From Gemmatimonadales bacterium (lineage in GTDB: Bacteria > Gemmatimonadota > Gemmatimonadetes > Gemmatimonadales > GWC2-71-9): DNA of 15,723 nt. The translations under genes and the position numbers were made by a program. The first letter of the stretch is position 1. Each line of letters begins with the position of its first letter. The notes beneath the pieces were generated by a model. The model saw only the letters and a program-made list of their open reading frames with translations. It did not search any database and was not told the DNA's origin. The stretch covers positions 1-15,723 of the forward strand of contig JACKDA010000027.1 of NCBI GenBank assembly GCA_020633775.1. Reading direction: 5' to 3'. Of the stretch, positions 6,067 to 13,428 are shown piece by piece.

Positions 6067-6072
6067 TATCGT
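6067..6072 (+). promoter_or_regulatory. -10 hexamer TATCGT, 7 nt before ATG 6080
   Basis: TATCGT (TAnnnT) precedes ATG 6080 by 7 nt without a Shine-Dalgarno sequence. It supports the short open frame at 6080-6247 as a real leaderless gene and would drive the following gene as well. Confidence 0.5.
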
Positions 6073-6079
6073 CGATGCC

Positions 6080-6247
6080 ATGAGGCTGTCGGCAAGGCTG
6101 CACGCGCTGCGAGAACGTTCCCGGGCTCGGCGGGCCCAACGCCGGGCGGCGGCCGTCGAGAGGTCCGCGCGGCAGGCCCGCGAGCGCACCCTCCGCCCTC
6201 GCGTGGGCGTCCGGGACCAGCGCGGCGGGTTGGGGCAGACCCGCTGA
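6080..6247 (+). CDS. Small arginine-rich protein of unknown function (55 aa)
   Basis: The predicted product is extremely basic: about a third of the 55 residues are Arg, and there is no Lys. It begins MRLSARLHALRERSRARRAQ and looks like one long helix followed by a Gly/Arg tail. It may bind nucleic acid or ribosomes. Support for coding comes from the precisely placed -10 at 6067-6072 and the tight spacing to the next gene (21 nt, with a Shine-Dalgarno sequence). The Arg content also reflects GC-rich codons, so this could be a short leader frame rather than a functional protein. Confidence 0.5.
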   Translation: MRLSARLHALRERSRARRAQRRAAAVERSARQARERTLRPRVGVRDQRGGLGQTR

Positions 6248-6253
6248 CCCTCC

Positions 6254-6261
6254 GGAAAGGA
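6254..6261 (+). promoter_or_regulatory. Ribosome-binding site GGAAAGGA that sets the GTG start at 6269
   Basis: GGAAAGGA lies 7 nt before GTG 6269, the normal distance. It is one of the few clear Shine-Dalgarno sequences on the plus strand here and fixes the start of the 115-aa gene. Confidence 0.7.
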
Positions 6262-6268
6262 CGACCCG

Positions 6269-6616
6269 GTGGCCGACCACCGACCGGCCGATGACGACGT
6301 GGCCGCGCGCGCCGCGGAGATCCGCGCCGAGGCCGACGAGGCACTGCGTGGACTGACGCCCGACGCGTCGCTGTGTGCGATCAGCCGGGAGGGGCGCTCC
6401 TTCCCGGCCGGGAAGTTCCACGAGGGCAGGGGCTACGCCGCGGCCGAGGTGCTGCGCGGCCTGCGGCGCGGGATGAGCCCCCGCGAGGCGGTCGACGCGG
6501 CCTGGGACCGGTGGAGCATCGTCGCCCCGCTCCCCCGGCGCACCGCCCCCGACTGGGCGGCGTACGGCGCCGGCGGCGACGACGTGCTCGCCGAGCTGCT
6601 CGAGCTGGCCGGCTGA
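6269..6616 (+). CDS. Conserved-looking hypothetical protein (115 aa)
   Basis: No family is recognised. The GTG start at 6269 follows a good Shine-Dalgarno sequence. The product is a soluble, acidic-basic mixed protein with an Asp/Ala/Glu-rich helical N-terminus (1-30) and a central stretch CAISREGRSFPAGKFHEGRGYAAAEVLRG described by position (36-64). Then come SPREAVDAAWDRW (70-82) and a C-terminal leucine-rich helix (104-115). There is one cysteine (C36). It is preceded by the 55-aa basic frame, probably in the same transcript, and followed by a strong hairpin at 6676-6704. Confidence 0.72.
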   Translation: MADHRPADDDVAARAAEIRAEADEALRGLTPDASLCAISREGRSFPAGKFHEGRGYAAAEVLRGLRRGMSPREAVDAAWDRWSIVAPLPRRTAPDWAAYGAGGDDVLAELLELAG

Positions 6617-6675
6617 CGGCCGCCGCCGTACGCGACAGCTTCGCGACGGACACGGCCACCGCGAGGAACGAGCCG

Positions 6676-6704
6676 AACGCGGGGCGCCCGAGGTGCCCCG
6701 CGTT
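6676..6704. terminator. Strong bidirectional hairpin terminator
   Basis: AACGCGGGGC (6676-6685) pairs perfectly with GCCCCGCGTT (6695-6704). The 9-nt middle can pair further (G-T, C-G, C-G) around a CGA triloop. A short T-run follows on the plus strand. It lies between the convergent ends of the 115-aa gene (+) and the membrane protein (-), 13 nt from the latter's stop, and could end both transcripts. Confidence 0.8.
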
Positions 6705-6716
6705 TGCGTGCCGCGG

Positions 6717-7430
6717 TCAGCGGCGGGCGAGCACCACGCCCAGCCAGGTGAACCAGACGATGAAGCCGATCCCGAAGATCGAGGTCGAGACCTCCGAGGC
6801 GGCCGGTACGACGGTGACCAGGCCGACGGCGGCCAGCCCCAGCGCGAGGCCACCGAGCGCGGCCGGCAGCGTGCGGGTGCGCAGCACCGCCAGCCCCACC
6901 ACCATCGCCCAGAGTGCGCCGGCGACCTCGACCCCGCCGCCAAGGGCGTCCTGCACGATGCTCACCGAGGTCCAGGTGGAGCGGGCCAGGTCGGCGTCGC
7001 CGGCGTGCAGCGAGACCACGGCATGCTGACCGACCACGGCCACGCTGCCGCTCGCGACCAGCAGCCCCGACCAGACGAGCCCGAGGGCCGCGGACACTCG
7101 CGCCGGCCCCGGTGCGGACGCCAGCCGGTCGCGGACCCCCAGGGCGACCAGCGCCATCGCGGCACCGCCGAGGAGATAGAGCAGGGCGTACCACGCCGAC
7201 ATCACGGCCGTGTGGTCGAGCAGGAAGGCCAACGAGCCCGACGGATCGGCGACGGGGTCGACGAAGCCCTGTGGTGCGAGGTAGCCGCCCATGGCGAGGA
7301 AGCCGACGACGTAGGTGCCGGCGACGACCTGCGCCGCGATCCCGCCGGCCTGGACCAGCGGGCCGGGGACCGGACCGGTGTCGGCCGGGGTGGTGGTGGA
7401 ACCGGGACGGGGAGAGGTTTCGGTAGTCAT
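6717..7430 (-). CDS. Six-helix integral membrane protein, DUF4386-like
   Basis: The 237-aa protein has a Thr/Pro-rich cytoplasmic N-terminus (1-24) and six predicted transmembrane helices near 26-48, 75-98, 113-136, 165-183, 188-209 and 216-235. Size and layout resemble DUF4386-type proteins, but the family call is by impression only and no function is known. ATG 7430 has GGAG 6-9 nt upstream. The gene is divergent from a histidine kinase gene across a 132-nt region with an inverted repeat, so it is a plausible target or sensor partner of that two-component system. A strong hairpin lies just downstream. Confidence 0.85.
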   Translation of the reverse strand: MTTETSPRPGSTTTPADTGPVPGPLVQAGGIAAQVVAGTYVVGFLAMGGYLAPQGFVDPVADPSGSLAFLLDHTAVMSAWYALLYLLGGAAMALVALGVRDRLASAPGPARVSAALGLVWSGLLVASGSVAVVGQHAVVSLHAGDADLARSTWTSVSIVQDALGGGVEVAGALWAMVVGLAVLRTRTLPAALGGLALGLAAVGLVTVVPAASEVSTSIFGIGFIVWFTWLGVVLARR

Positions 7431-7500
7431 GGCTCCACGGTGGCCCCCGGGGCCGGTCTGGCGCATCGGAGCAGAGGATCGACCCGACCGGTACTCGCGG

Positions 7501-7521
7501 CCAGGAGATCCTGGACCCAGG
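7501..7521. promoter_or_regulatory. Overlapping inverted repeats upstream of the two-component genes (candidate operator)
   Basis: CCAGGA-GA-TCCTGG (7501-7514) overlaps CCTGG-AC-CCAGG (7510-7521), giving three CCAGG-type half-sites in 21 bp. It lies just upstream of the -35 position of the kinase promoter and about 70 bp from the divergent membrane-protein start. It is a reasonable place for a LuxR-type response regulator to bind. Confidence 0.45.
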
Positions 7522-7549
7522 TACGGTCCACTCCCGCCGTGTCCCGCCC

Positions 7550-7555
7550 TACCCT
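7550..7555 (+). promoter_or_regulatory. -10 hexamer TACCCT, 7 nt before ATG of the histidine kinase
   Basis: TACCCT (TAnnnT) is followed by seven bases and ATG 7563. There is no Shine-Dalgarno sequence. This decides the kinase start against longer frames that run far upstream through the divergent gene. The -35 position has no recognisable hexamer, which fits an activator-dependent promoter. Confidence 0.55.
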
Positions 7556-7562
7556 GAGGCCC

Positions 7563-8747
7563 ATGGCGGGAGGTCTGGTGCGAGCGATCTGGGACGAACC
7601 TCGGGTGGTCGCCCCGCCCGGGGCTGCCTGGTGGGACCGAGCGCTGGTCGCGGGGCTGGTCCCGGTGACCGTCCTCGAGGGGCTGCTCCGGCCGGACGTG
7701 GTGTGGCCCGCGTGGCACATCGGCTGGGCGCTGGCCTGCGTCCTGACCCTGCTGTGGCGCCCGCGGCGACCGCTCACCATGCTGCTGGTCGGCTATGCGA
7801 CGCAGACGGTGGCGGGGGTGGTCCCGGCACTCGTCGGCGAGCCCTACAGCGTGCTCAACGTCACGGCCGTGGTGCTGTTGCTGGCCTACTCCCTCGGGCG
7901 ATGGGCCAGCGGTCGGGGTGTGCTGGCCGGGACGGCGTTCTTGCTGGTCGTCCACCTGGCCAGAGAGCCACTCTACGCCTCGAGCGGGTCCTCGATCGGG
8001 GTCGGTGTCGGGGCGCTCCTGCTGCCCGTGGCGGTGGGCGTCGCGGTCCGGTTGTGGGTCCGCGTCCAGCATCGTGAGCGCGACGAGATCAGGAACCGCG
8101 AGCGCGCGCGGCTGGCCCGCGACCTGCATGACACCGTGGCCCACCACGTCACCGGCATCCTGCTCCAGGCCCGAGCCGCCCGGGTCAGGGCGCAGAACGA
8201 TCCCGACGGCGCGGCCGAAGCCCTCCGCGGGGTCGAGGAGGCGGCATCGCGCTCGCTGGAGGACATGCGGGCGCTGGTGGCCGTGCTCCGGGAGGACGAC
8301 GACGGCGCCCAGCGCGCCCCGACGTACGGCGTCTCCGACATCGCCGGGCTCGCCGACGCCGACGCGACTCCCGCGGTGGTCGTCTCCACCACCGCGGACC
8401 TCGACGGCGTCGCTGCCGCCGTGGGATCGGCGCTCTTCCGAGCCGCGCAGGAGGCGGTAACCAACGCTCGTCGCCACGCAGTCGAGGTGACTCGCGTCGA
8501 CGTGGAGCTGACCCGAGAGGCGGACACCATGACCCTGCGCGTCCACGACGACGGGCGGACGGAGGTCCCTCGAGGCCGGCCGCCGCGGCGACGGGCGCGC
8601 TACGGGCTGGCCGGCATGCAGGAGCGCTTCGCCCTGCTGGGCGGCCGGATCACCGCCGGCCCGGACCCGGTGGGTGGTTGGACGGTCCTGGCCGAGGCGC
8701 CGACGCGGGTGTCCGCCCGCGGCGACGGTCAGGAGGTGCGCGCATGA
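7563..8747 (+). CDS. Two-component sensor histidine kinase, DesK/NarX-type (HisKA_3)
   Basis: A 394-aa membrane kinase that autophosphorylates and passes phosphate to the adjacent regulator. Several hydrophobic helices occupy about 25-165, with little extracytoplasmic sequence, as in DesK-type sensors that read the membrane. The HisKA_3 dimerisation domain has RARLARDLHDTVAHH with phosphoacceptor H189. The ATPase domain has the N-box EAVTNARRH (E297, N301), the G1 box VHDDG (328-331 region) and YGLAGMQER near 347-355. The last four bases overlap the regulator start as ATGA, so translation is coupled. The signal is unknown; the divergent membrane protein is the obvious candidate partner. Confidence 0.93.
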   Translation: MAGGLVRAIWDEPRVVAPPGAAWWDRALVAGLVPVTVLEGLLRPDVVWPAWHIGWALACVLTLLWRPRRPLTMLLVGYATQTVAGVVPALVGEPYSVLNVTAVVLLLAYSLGRWASGRGVLAGTAFLLVVHLAREPLYASSGSSIGVGVGALLLPVAVGVAVRLWVRVQHRERDEIRNRERARLARDLHDTVAHHVTGILLQARAARVRAQNDPDGAAEALRGVEEAASRSLEDMRALVAVLREDDDGAQRAPTYGVSDIAGLADADATPAVVVSTTADLDGVAAAVGSALFRAAQEAVTNARRHAVEVTRVDVELTREADTMTLRVHDDGRTEVPRGRPPRRRARYGLAGMQERFALLGGRITAGPDPVGGWTVLAEAPTRVSARGDGQEVRA

Positions 8748-9409
8748 GCGACCCGGTGCGGGTGCTGCTGGCCGACGACCAGGAGATGGTGCGGATCGGC
8801 CTGACCACCATCCTCGAGGCCTACCCCGACATCGAGGTGGTCGGCCAGGCGGCCACCGGACTCGAGGCCGTCAGCCTGGCGCGTCGGCTCCGGCCGGACG
8901 TCTGTCTGTTCGACATCCGGATGCCCGACCTCGACGGCATCGAGGCCACCCGACAGGTGGCTGGCCCGGAGGCGTCCGAACCGTTGCCCGTGGTCGTGGT
9001 GACGACCTTCGATGACGACGAGTACGTCTTCGACGCGCTGCAGGCCGGGGCCCGGGGGTTCCTGCTCAAGGACGCCGAGCCGGACCTGCTGGCCGAGGCC
9101 GTGCGCGTCGCGGCACGCGGCGACGCGCTGCTGGCCCCCTCGGTCACCGCCCGGCTGCTCACCACCTTCGCGCGCGGCCGCTCCGGGCGGGCGGCCCCTC
9201 CGCTCGAGCCCCTGACGGCCCGCGAGGAGTCGGTGGTCGACCTGGTGGCCAGGGGCCGCACGAACGCCGAGATTGCCGAGGAGCTCTTTGTCTCGGTCAG
9301 CACCGTCAAGACGCACGTAGGCGCGCTCATGGACAAGCTGCCGGCGCGCAACCGGGTGGAGATCGCCTTGTGGGCCTACGCGCAGGGGCGCATCGACCCC
9401 TCCTCGTGA
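8744..9409 (+). CDS. NarL/FixJ-family response regulator with LuxR-type HTH
   Basis: A 221-aa regulator. The receiver domain (about 5-122) has the acidic pair D11/D12, phosphoacceptor D57 in LFDIRMPD, the switch Thr in VVVTTFDD (87-88) and conserved K109. The C-terminal LuxR HTH (about 154-216) contains LTAREESVVDLVARGRTNAEIAEEL described by its key residues E158, G169 and N171, then the recognition helix VSTVKTHVGALMDKL. Its ATG overlaps the kinase stop. Likely DNA targets are its own promoter region and the divergent membrane protein. The gene converges on the D-2-hydroxyacid dehydrogenase with a 25-nt gap. Confidence 0.95.
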   Translation: MSDPVRVLLADDQEMVRIGLTTILEAYPDIEVVGQAATGLEAVSLARRLRPDVCLFDIRMPDLDGIEATRQVAGPEASEPLPVVVVTTFDDDEYVFDALQAGARGFLLKDAEPDLLAEAVRVAARGDALLAPSVTARLLTTFARGRSGRAAPPLEPLTAREESVVDLVARGRTNAEIAEELFVSVSTVKTHVGALMDKLPARNRVEIALWAYAQGRIDPSS

Positions 9410-9434
9410 CACCGACGTGGATCCCGGCCTCCGT

Positions 9435-10343
9435 TCAGGGCCGGCGTACGACGTGGGCGAGCGGCTCGCCGGCGGCGAAGCGCACGAGCTGCTCGCGCAC
9501 CACGCGGTAGGCCCGCGGCCACATCGCGCTGCTGGCGCCACCGACGTGCGGGGAGATGAGCACGCCCGGCGCGGACCAGAGTGGGTGATCCGCAGGCAGC
9601 GGCTCGGGGTCGGTAACGTCGAGCGCCGCGCGCACCCGGCCGGACCGCAGCGCCACCAGCAGCGCGTCGGTGTCGACCACCGCCCCGCGGGCGACGTTGA
9701 CCAGCAGCGCCCCCGGCCGCATCGCGTGCAGGAAGTCGCGCGACACCAGCCCGCGGGTGGCGTCGGTCAACGGCACCACCAGGACCACCACGTCGGCGTC
9801 GGGCAGCAGCCTCGGCAGGTCCTCGACTCCGTGCACGCCCTCCCGCGCACGGCTCGCGACCCGCACCACCTCCACCTCGAACGGCCGAAGCCGCTCCTCC
9901 ACGGCCGCCCCGATCGAGCCGTGGCCGACGATGAGCACCCGCTTGTCCGCGAGCGCCGGCCACCAGTCAGAGGCCCACTCGCTCCGGTCCTGCGCGCGGA
10001 CGAACTCCGGCACCCCGCGCAGCGACGCCAGCATCAGCGTGAGCGCCAGCTCGGCGGTCGAGGTCTCGTGGATGCCCTTGCCGTTGCAGAGCGTGACGCC
10101 CTCGGGCAGGTGCGGCCACACGTGGTCGATCCCGGCGGTCAGGGTCTGCACCACGCGGAGCCGGGGCATCCGGGCGAGCACCGTGAGGTCGGCCGCGAAG
10201 GTGTACGCCGGCACGAACAGCTCGACCTCGGCCGCATCGGCGGGAAGGTCGTCGGCACTCGGGACCACCTGCTCCACGGTCACTCCGGAGGGGAGATCGC
10301 CCAGCGCCGCGGGGTCGAACGGCACCCACACCAGCCGGCTCAC
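9435..10343 (-). CDS. D-isomer specific 2-hydroxyacid dehydrogenase family protein
   Basis: A 302-aa NAD(P)-dependent oxidoreductase interconverting 2-keto acids and D-2-hydroxy acids; the exact substrate is unknown. The Rossmann dinucleotide motif is VGHGSIG (G140, G142, G145). The catalytic triad is R219 (NVARGAVVD), E247 (TDPEPLP) and H266 (SPHVGG). The residue after the motif's second strand is not acidic (RVASRARE near 161-168), which may favour NADP, by inference from the family. The GTG start (10343) overlaps the dgt stop as GTGA, so it is coupled to dgt. The length is slightly shorter than classical members (about 310-340). Confidence 0.93.
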   Translation of the reverse strand: MSRLVWVPFDPAALGDLPSGVTVEQVVPSADDLPADAAEVELFVPAYTFAADLTVLARMPRLRVVQTLTAGIDHVWPHLPEGVTLCNGKGIHETSTAELALTLMLASLRGVPEFVRAQDRSEWASDWWPALADKRVLIVGHGSIGAAVEERLRPFEVEVVRVASRAREGVHGVEDLPRLLPDADVVVLVVPLTDATRGLVSRDFLHAMRPGALLVNVARGAVVDTDALLVALRSGRVRAALDVTDPEPLPADHPLWSAPGVLISPHVGGASSAMWPRAYRVVREQLVRFAAGEPLAHVVRRP

Positions 10344-11617
10344 TCGCAGAGCTCCGCATGCCGGGAGACCGCGCTGGCGTCGGTCAGCGAGGCCACCTGG
10401 TCGACGACCACGCGCAACCGCGCGCCGGCGTCATCCGCACCCGCCCAGTCGTCGGCGAACGGACGGTCGAGGGCCTCCGGCCCCCGGACCAGCAGCGCCT
10501 CGACGAGCTCGGCGAGCAGGCCCCGCTGCCGCTCCATCAGCGCCACCCGGTCGTCGGCGCGCATGACGTAGTGGGCCGCGATCCCCTTGAGCACCGCGAT
10601 CTCCAGCCGGGTGCGCTCGGGCACCACCAGCGCCGCGCGGTAACGGACGAACGGCCCCTCCCCCGCCGCGAACGTCGCTTCCTGCACCGCACCGCAGAAC
10701 CGGCCGATCACATCGGAGGTGAGGTTCTTCAGCGCGGCGAGGTGCCGCCGCGACCCGTCGTAGGCCGCCCGCGGCCATGCTTCGATCGCGACCAACCCGT
10801 CGAGCACCTCGTCGAGCAGGGCGTCGTCGGCGTCCGGGACGTACCACTCCCGGACGGTCTGCCACACCGCCGGCCGGTCCATCGCGGTCAGCTCGATCCG
10901 GCCGGCCACCACGCCGTCCTCGACGTCGTGGACGGAGTAAGCGACGTCGTCGGCGAGGTCCATCACCTGGGCCTCGACGCACTGGGCCGCGCGCACGGCG
11001 CCCTGGCGCATCCAGTCGAAGACCGGCCGGTCGTCGTCGTAGACGCCGAACTTCACCACCGTGCGCGGCGACCCGTCGGCGTGCAGTCCCTGCGGCGGCT
11101 CGGCGGACGACCGGCTCCAGGGGTACTTCGTGCAGGCGTCGAGGGTCGCCCGGGTCAGGTTGAGCCCGGCCGAGCGGCCGTCCGCGTCGAAGGTCTTGGC
11201 CTCCAGCCGGGTCAGCAGCCGCAGCGTCTGGGCGTTGCCCTCGAAGCCGCCGGCGTCCTTGGCCAGGTCGGCCAGCGCCCGCTCGCCATTGTGGCCGAAC
11301 GGCGGATGCCCGAGGTCGTGGGCGAGCGCGGCGGTCTCGGCGATGTCGGGATGACAGCCGAGCGCGCGGGCCAGGTCGCGGGCCACCTGGGCCACCTCGA
11401 GGCTGTGGGTGAGCCGGTTGCGCACGAAGTCGTCGGTCTGCGGGCCGACGACCTGCGTCTTGGCCGCGAGCCGTCGAGACGAGGCCGCATGCACCACCCG
11501 GGCCCGGTCCCGCTCGAAGGGAGTCCGGACCGGCGCGTCGACCCGCTTGGGCGGCTCCTCGACCAACCGCTCGCGATCCGCGGCGGCGTAGTGGTCGGCG
11601 GTCGGGCTGGTGCTCAT
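10340..11617 (-). CDS. dgt: Deoxyguanosinetriphosphate triphosphohydrolase-like protein (HD domain)
   Basis: A 425-aa HD-superfamily dNTP triphosphohydrolase (dNTP to deoxynucleoside plus triphosphate), acting in dNTP pool control. Motifs: RNRLTHSLEVAQ with H71, then AALAHDLGHPPFGHNGE with the metal pair H100-D101 and H104, and a later Asp in QVMDLADDVAYSVHD completing the metal site. Near the N-terminus, RTPFERDRARVVHAASSRRL (31-50) is typical of the family. ATG 11617 is preferred: TAGGGT lies 7 nt upstream, while the longer frame overlaps the regulator gene. In mycobacteria dgt neighbours dnaG; here both are on the same strand but 5.3 kb apart. It is coupled to the downstream dehydrogenase. 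Confidence 0.95.
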   Translation of the reverse strand: MSTSPTADHYAAADRERLVEEPPKRVDAPVRTPFERDRARVVHAASSRRLAAKTQVVGPQTDDFVRNRLTHSLEVAQVARDLARALGCHPDIAETAALAHDLGHPPFGHNGERALADLAKDAGGFEGNAQTLRLLTRLEAKTFDADGRSAGLNLTRATLDACTKYPWSRSSAEPPQGLHADGSPRTVVKFGVYDDDRPVFDWMRQGAVRAAQCVEAQVMDLADDVAYSVHDVEDGVVAGRIELTAMDRPAVWQTVREWYVPDADDALLDEVLDGLVAIEAWPRAAYDGSRRHLAALKNLTSDVIGRFCGAVQEATFAAGEGPFVRYRAALVVPERTRLEIAVLKGIAAHYVMRADDRVALMERQRGLLAELVEALLVRGPEALDRPFADDWAGADDAGARLRVVVDQVASLTDASAVSRHAELCE

Positions 11618-11624
11618 CGAGGCG

Positions 11625-11630
11625 ACCCTA
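11625..11630 (-). promoter_or_regulatory. -10 hexamer TAGGGT, 7 nt before ATG of dgt
   Basis: Minus-strand TAGGGT, seven bases and ATG 11617, with no Shine-Dalgarno sequence. It lies in the 40-nt gap after the upstream regulator gene, so dgt probably has its own leaderless promoter and is not only read through from the ABC/two-component unit. Confidence 0.55.
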
Positions 11631-11657
11631 GCGGGTGCCGCGGACCGCCCCACACCC

Positions 11658-12263
11658 TCACAGCCAGCCGGACTCCACGGCGATCCGGACCGCCTCGGCC
11701 CGGTTGGCGGCACCGGTCTTGCCGATGGCGGCGGAGAGGTGGTTGCGGACCGTGCCCTGGCTGAGGAAGACCTGTTCGGCGATGACGGCGACCGGCGCCC
11801 CGTCGCGGGCCGCGCGCAGCACCTCGGTCTCGCGCTCGGTCAGCGGCGACTGCCCGGCCAGCAGGCTGTCGGCGGCCAGCTCGGGGTCGACGACCCGGAG
11901 CCCCTGGTGCACCCGCCGGACGGCATCGGCCAGCGCCCGGGCCGGGGTGTCCTTGACGACGAAACCGTCGGCGCCGGCCTCCAGCGCCCGGCGGACGAAC
12001 CCGGGACGTCCGAAGGTCGTCACGATCAGCACCCGGGTCTGCGGTCGGGCGGCCTTGAGTGCGGCGGTGGCGGCGATGCCGTCGAGGCCGGGCATCTCGA
12101 CGTCGAGCAGGGCCACGTCGACGTCGTGGTCGTGGGCAGCCGCGACCACCTCGTCGCCGCGGGCCACCTCGCCCACCACCTGCAGGTCGCTCTCGAGGTC
12201 GAGCAACGCCGCCAGGGCGCCGCGCACCAGCGCCTGGTCGTCGGCGAGCAGCAGTCGGATCAT
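11658..12263 (-). CDS. DesR-like response regulator with LuxR-type HTH
   Basis: A 201-aa NarL-family regulator. The receiver domain has the acidic pair D8/D9, phosphoacceptor D54 in LLDVEMPG, the switch Thr in IVTTFG and the conserved Lys in FVVKDTP. The HTH starts LTERETEVLRAARDG and its recognition helix region reads SQGTVRNHLSAAIGKT. In the HTH, the usual NxEIA turn is VAVIAEQVF. It overlaps the upstream kinase stop (ATGA). It is the last gene of the ATPase-permease-kinase-regulator unit and should control that unit's promoter near 15232. Confidence 0.94.
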   Translation of the reverse strand: MIRLLLADDQALVRGALAALLDLESDLQVVGEVARGDEVVAAAHDHDVDVALLDVEMPGLDGIAATAALKAARPQTRVLIVTTFGRPGFVRRALEAGADGFVVKDTPARALADAVRRVHQGLRVVDPELAADSLLAGQSPLTERETEVLRAARDGAPVAVIAEQVFLSQGTVRNHLSAAIGKTGAANRAEAVRIAVESGWL

Positions 12264-13408
12264 CCGCGGGTCACCTCGAGGCGGAAGCCGTGGGGTGCCA
12301 CGGTGCTGGTCATCAGCACCGCACCCTCGGCGACCGCGCGCTCCCTCAGCCCGGTGAGCCCGTGGCCGATGCTCCCGTCGCCGGGACCTGTGCCCCCGGG
12401 ACCCTCGCCGTCGTCCTCGACGGCCACCCCAGCCCGGCCCAGGCGCACCGTGCACCGGGTCGCCCGGCTGTGCCGGACCACGTTGGTCACGCCCTCGCGG
12501 ATCGTCCAGGCGAAGAGCTCCCGCAGCTCGGCGGGCACCTCGTCGACGGTGGTGGGCAGGTCGTCGGCGATGCCGGCCGACCGCAGCGCCTCGCGGGCAC
12601 GCACCAGCTCGGCGGCCAGCGACAGCTCGCGGTAGCCCCCGACCGCCCGGCGTACGTCGGCCAGCGCGTCGCGGCTGAGCCGCTCCACGTCGGCCAGCTC
12701 GGCACGGGCCCGCTCCGGGTCGACGTCCAGCAGCCGGCCGGCGAGCTCCGCCTTCACGGTCACCACGGTGAGTGTGTGGCCGAGGATGTCGTGGAGGTCG
12801 CGCGAGAAGCGGTTGCGCTCCTCCGCGACGGCCAGGTCCGCGAGCTCCTCACGGGCGTTGAGGAGCTGCTGGTTGCGGTCCATCAGCATCCGGACGCCGA
12901 ACATCGCGAGCGCCGCGGTGAGCAGCGAGAACGTCAGCGACGGCTGCTCCTCCCAGCCGGTCACCGCGCGGACCAGCACCTCATGGAGCAGCGCCAGCCC
13001 GACGGTGACGGCGAACGCGACCCGCACCGGCAGGGACATCACGGCGGTGACGGCCACGTAGACGAACGTGGCGGTGCCGGACTGGCCGACCGCCCAGCAG
13101 ACCAGGGCCGACAGGATGGCCATCCCGGCCAGGATCGCCAGCCCGGTCCCGCGGCGGTGCGGTGCCGGCGCCATCCGCCGCTGCCGGACCGCGCCGAACG
13201 ACCCGAGATAGAGCGCTCCGAACACGACGAGCGCCACCAGGGCGACGGTCCCACGGGGGGTGCCGCGGATCGCCCAGGCGTCCTGCACCGGCTCCTGGAG
13301 GAAGATCAGCCAGATGGCGGCGAAGACGAGCCACCACCACCGCCCGCCTCGGGCTCGTCCCCCGAACGGGCCCGAGGCGGGCGGGGAGACGACGGGTGCG
13401 TGAGTCAC
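12260..13408 (-). CDS. DesK-like sensor histidine kinase of the ABC transporter module
   Basis: A 382-aa membrane kinase. Hydrophobic helices cover about 24-38, 54-72, 88-108, 113-127, 129-147 and 158-172. A short coiled coil (173-198) leads to HisKA_3 with ERNRFSRDLHDILGHTL (H206). The ATPase domain has the N-box REGVTNVVRHS (N309) and a G-box EDDGEGPGG (331-339), and ends GHGLTGLRERA near 349-358. The start is uncertain. GTG 13408 is chosen because TAGCGT ends 7 nt before it. GTG 13417 would add three residues but lies inside that hexamer. Neither has a Shine-Dalgarno sequence. The gap to the permease stop is 20 nt. Confidence 0.92.
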   Translation of the reverse strand: MTHAPVVSPPASGPFGGRARGGRWWWLVFAAIWLIFLQEPVQDAWAIRGTPRGTVALVALVVFGALYLGSFGAVRQRRMAPAPHRRGTGLAILAGMAILSALVCWAVGQSGTATFVYVAVTAVMSLPVRVAFAVTVGLALLHEVLVRAVTGWEEQPSLTFSLLTAALAMFGVRMLMDRNQQLLNAREELADLAVAEERNRFSRDLHDILGHTLTVVTVKAELAGRLLDVDPERARAELADVERLSRDALADVRRAVGGYRELSLAAELVRAREALRSAGIADDLPTTVDEVPAELRELFAWTIREGVTNVVRHSRATRCTVRLGRAGVAVEDDGEGPGGTGPGDGSIGHGLTGLRERAVAEGAVLMTSTVAPHGFRLEVTRG

Positions 13409-13415
13409 GTCGGTC

Positions 13416-13421
13416 ACGCTA
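13416..13421 (-). promoter_or_regulatory. Internal -10 hexamer TAGCGT, 7 nt before the kinase GTG
   Basis: Minus-strand TAGCGT lies in the 20-nt gap between the permease stop and the kinase GTG at 13408. It suggests that the kinase-regulator pair is also made from its own leaderless transcript, independent of transporter induction. Its -35 region would lie inside the permease 3' end. Confidence 0.5.
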
Positions 13422-13428
13422 GCCGTCG

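Noticed and set aside
6693..7562. Upstream extension of the first histidine kinase frame
   Set aside because: It runs antisense through the divergent membrane protein; the -10/ATG pair at 7550-7565 gives a sensible start.
11618..11713. Longer N-terminus for dgt
   Set aside because: It would overlap the 3' end of the regulator gene, lacks a ribosome-binding site, and the leaderless-type start at 11617 matches the family start.
13409..13417. Alternative GTG at 13417 for the second histidine kinase
   Set aside because: It lies within the predicted -10 and lacks a ribosome-binding site. It remains possible if the gene is translated only by read-through from the permease.
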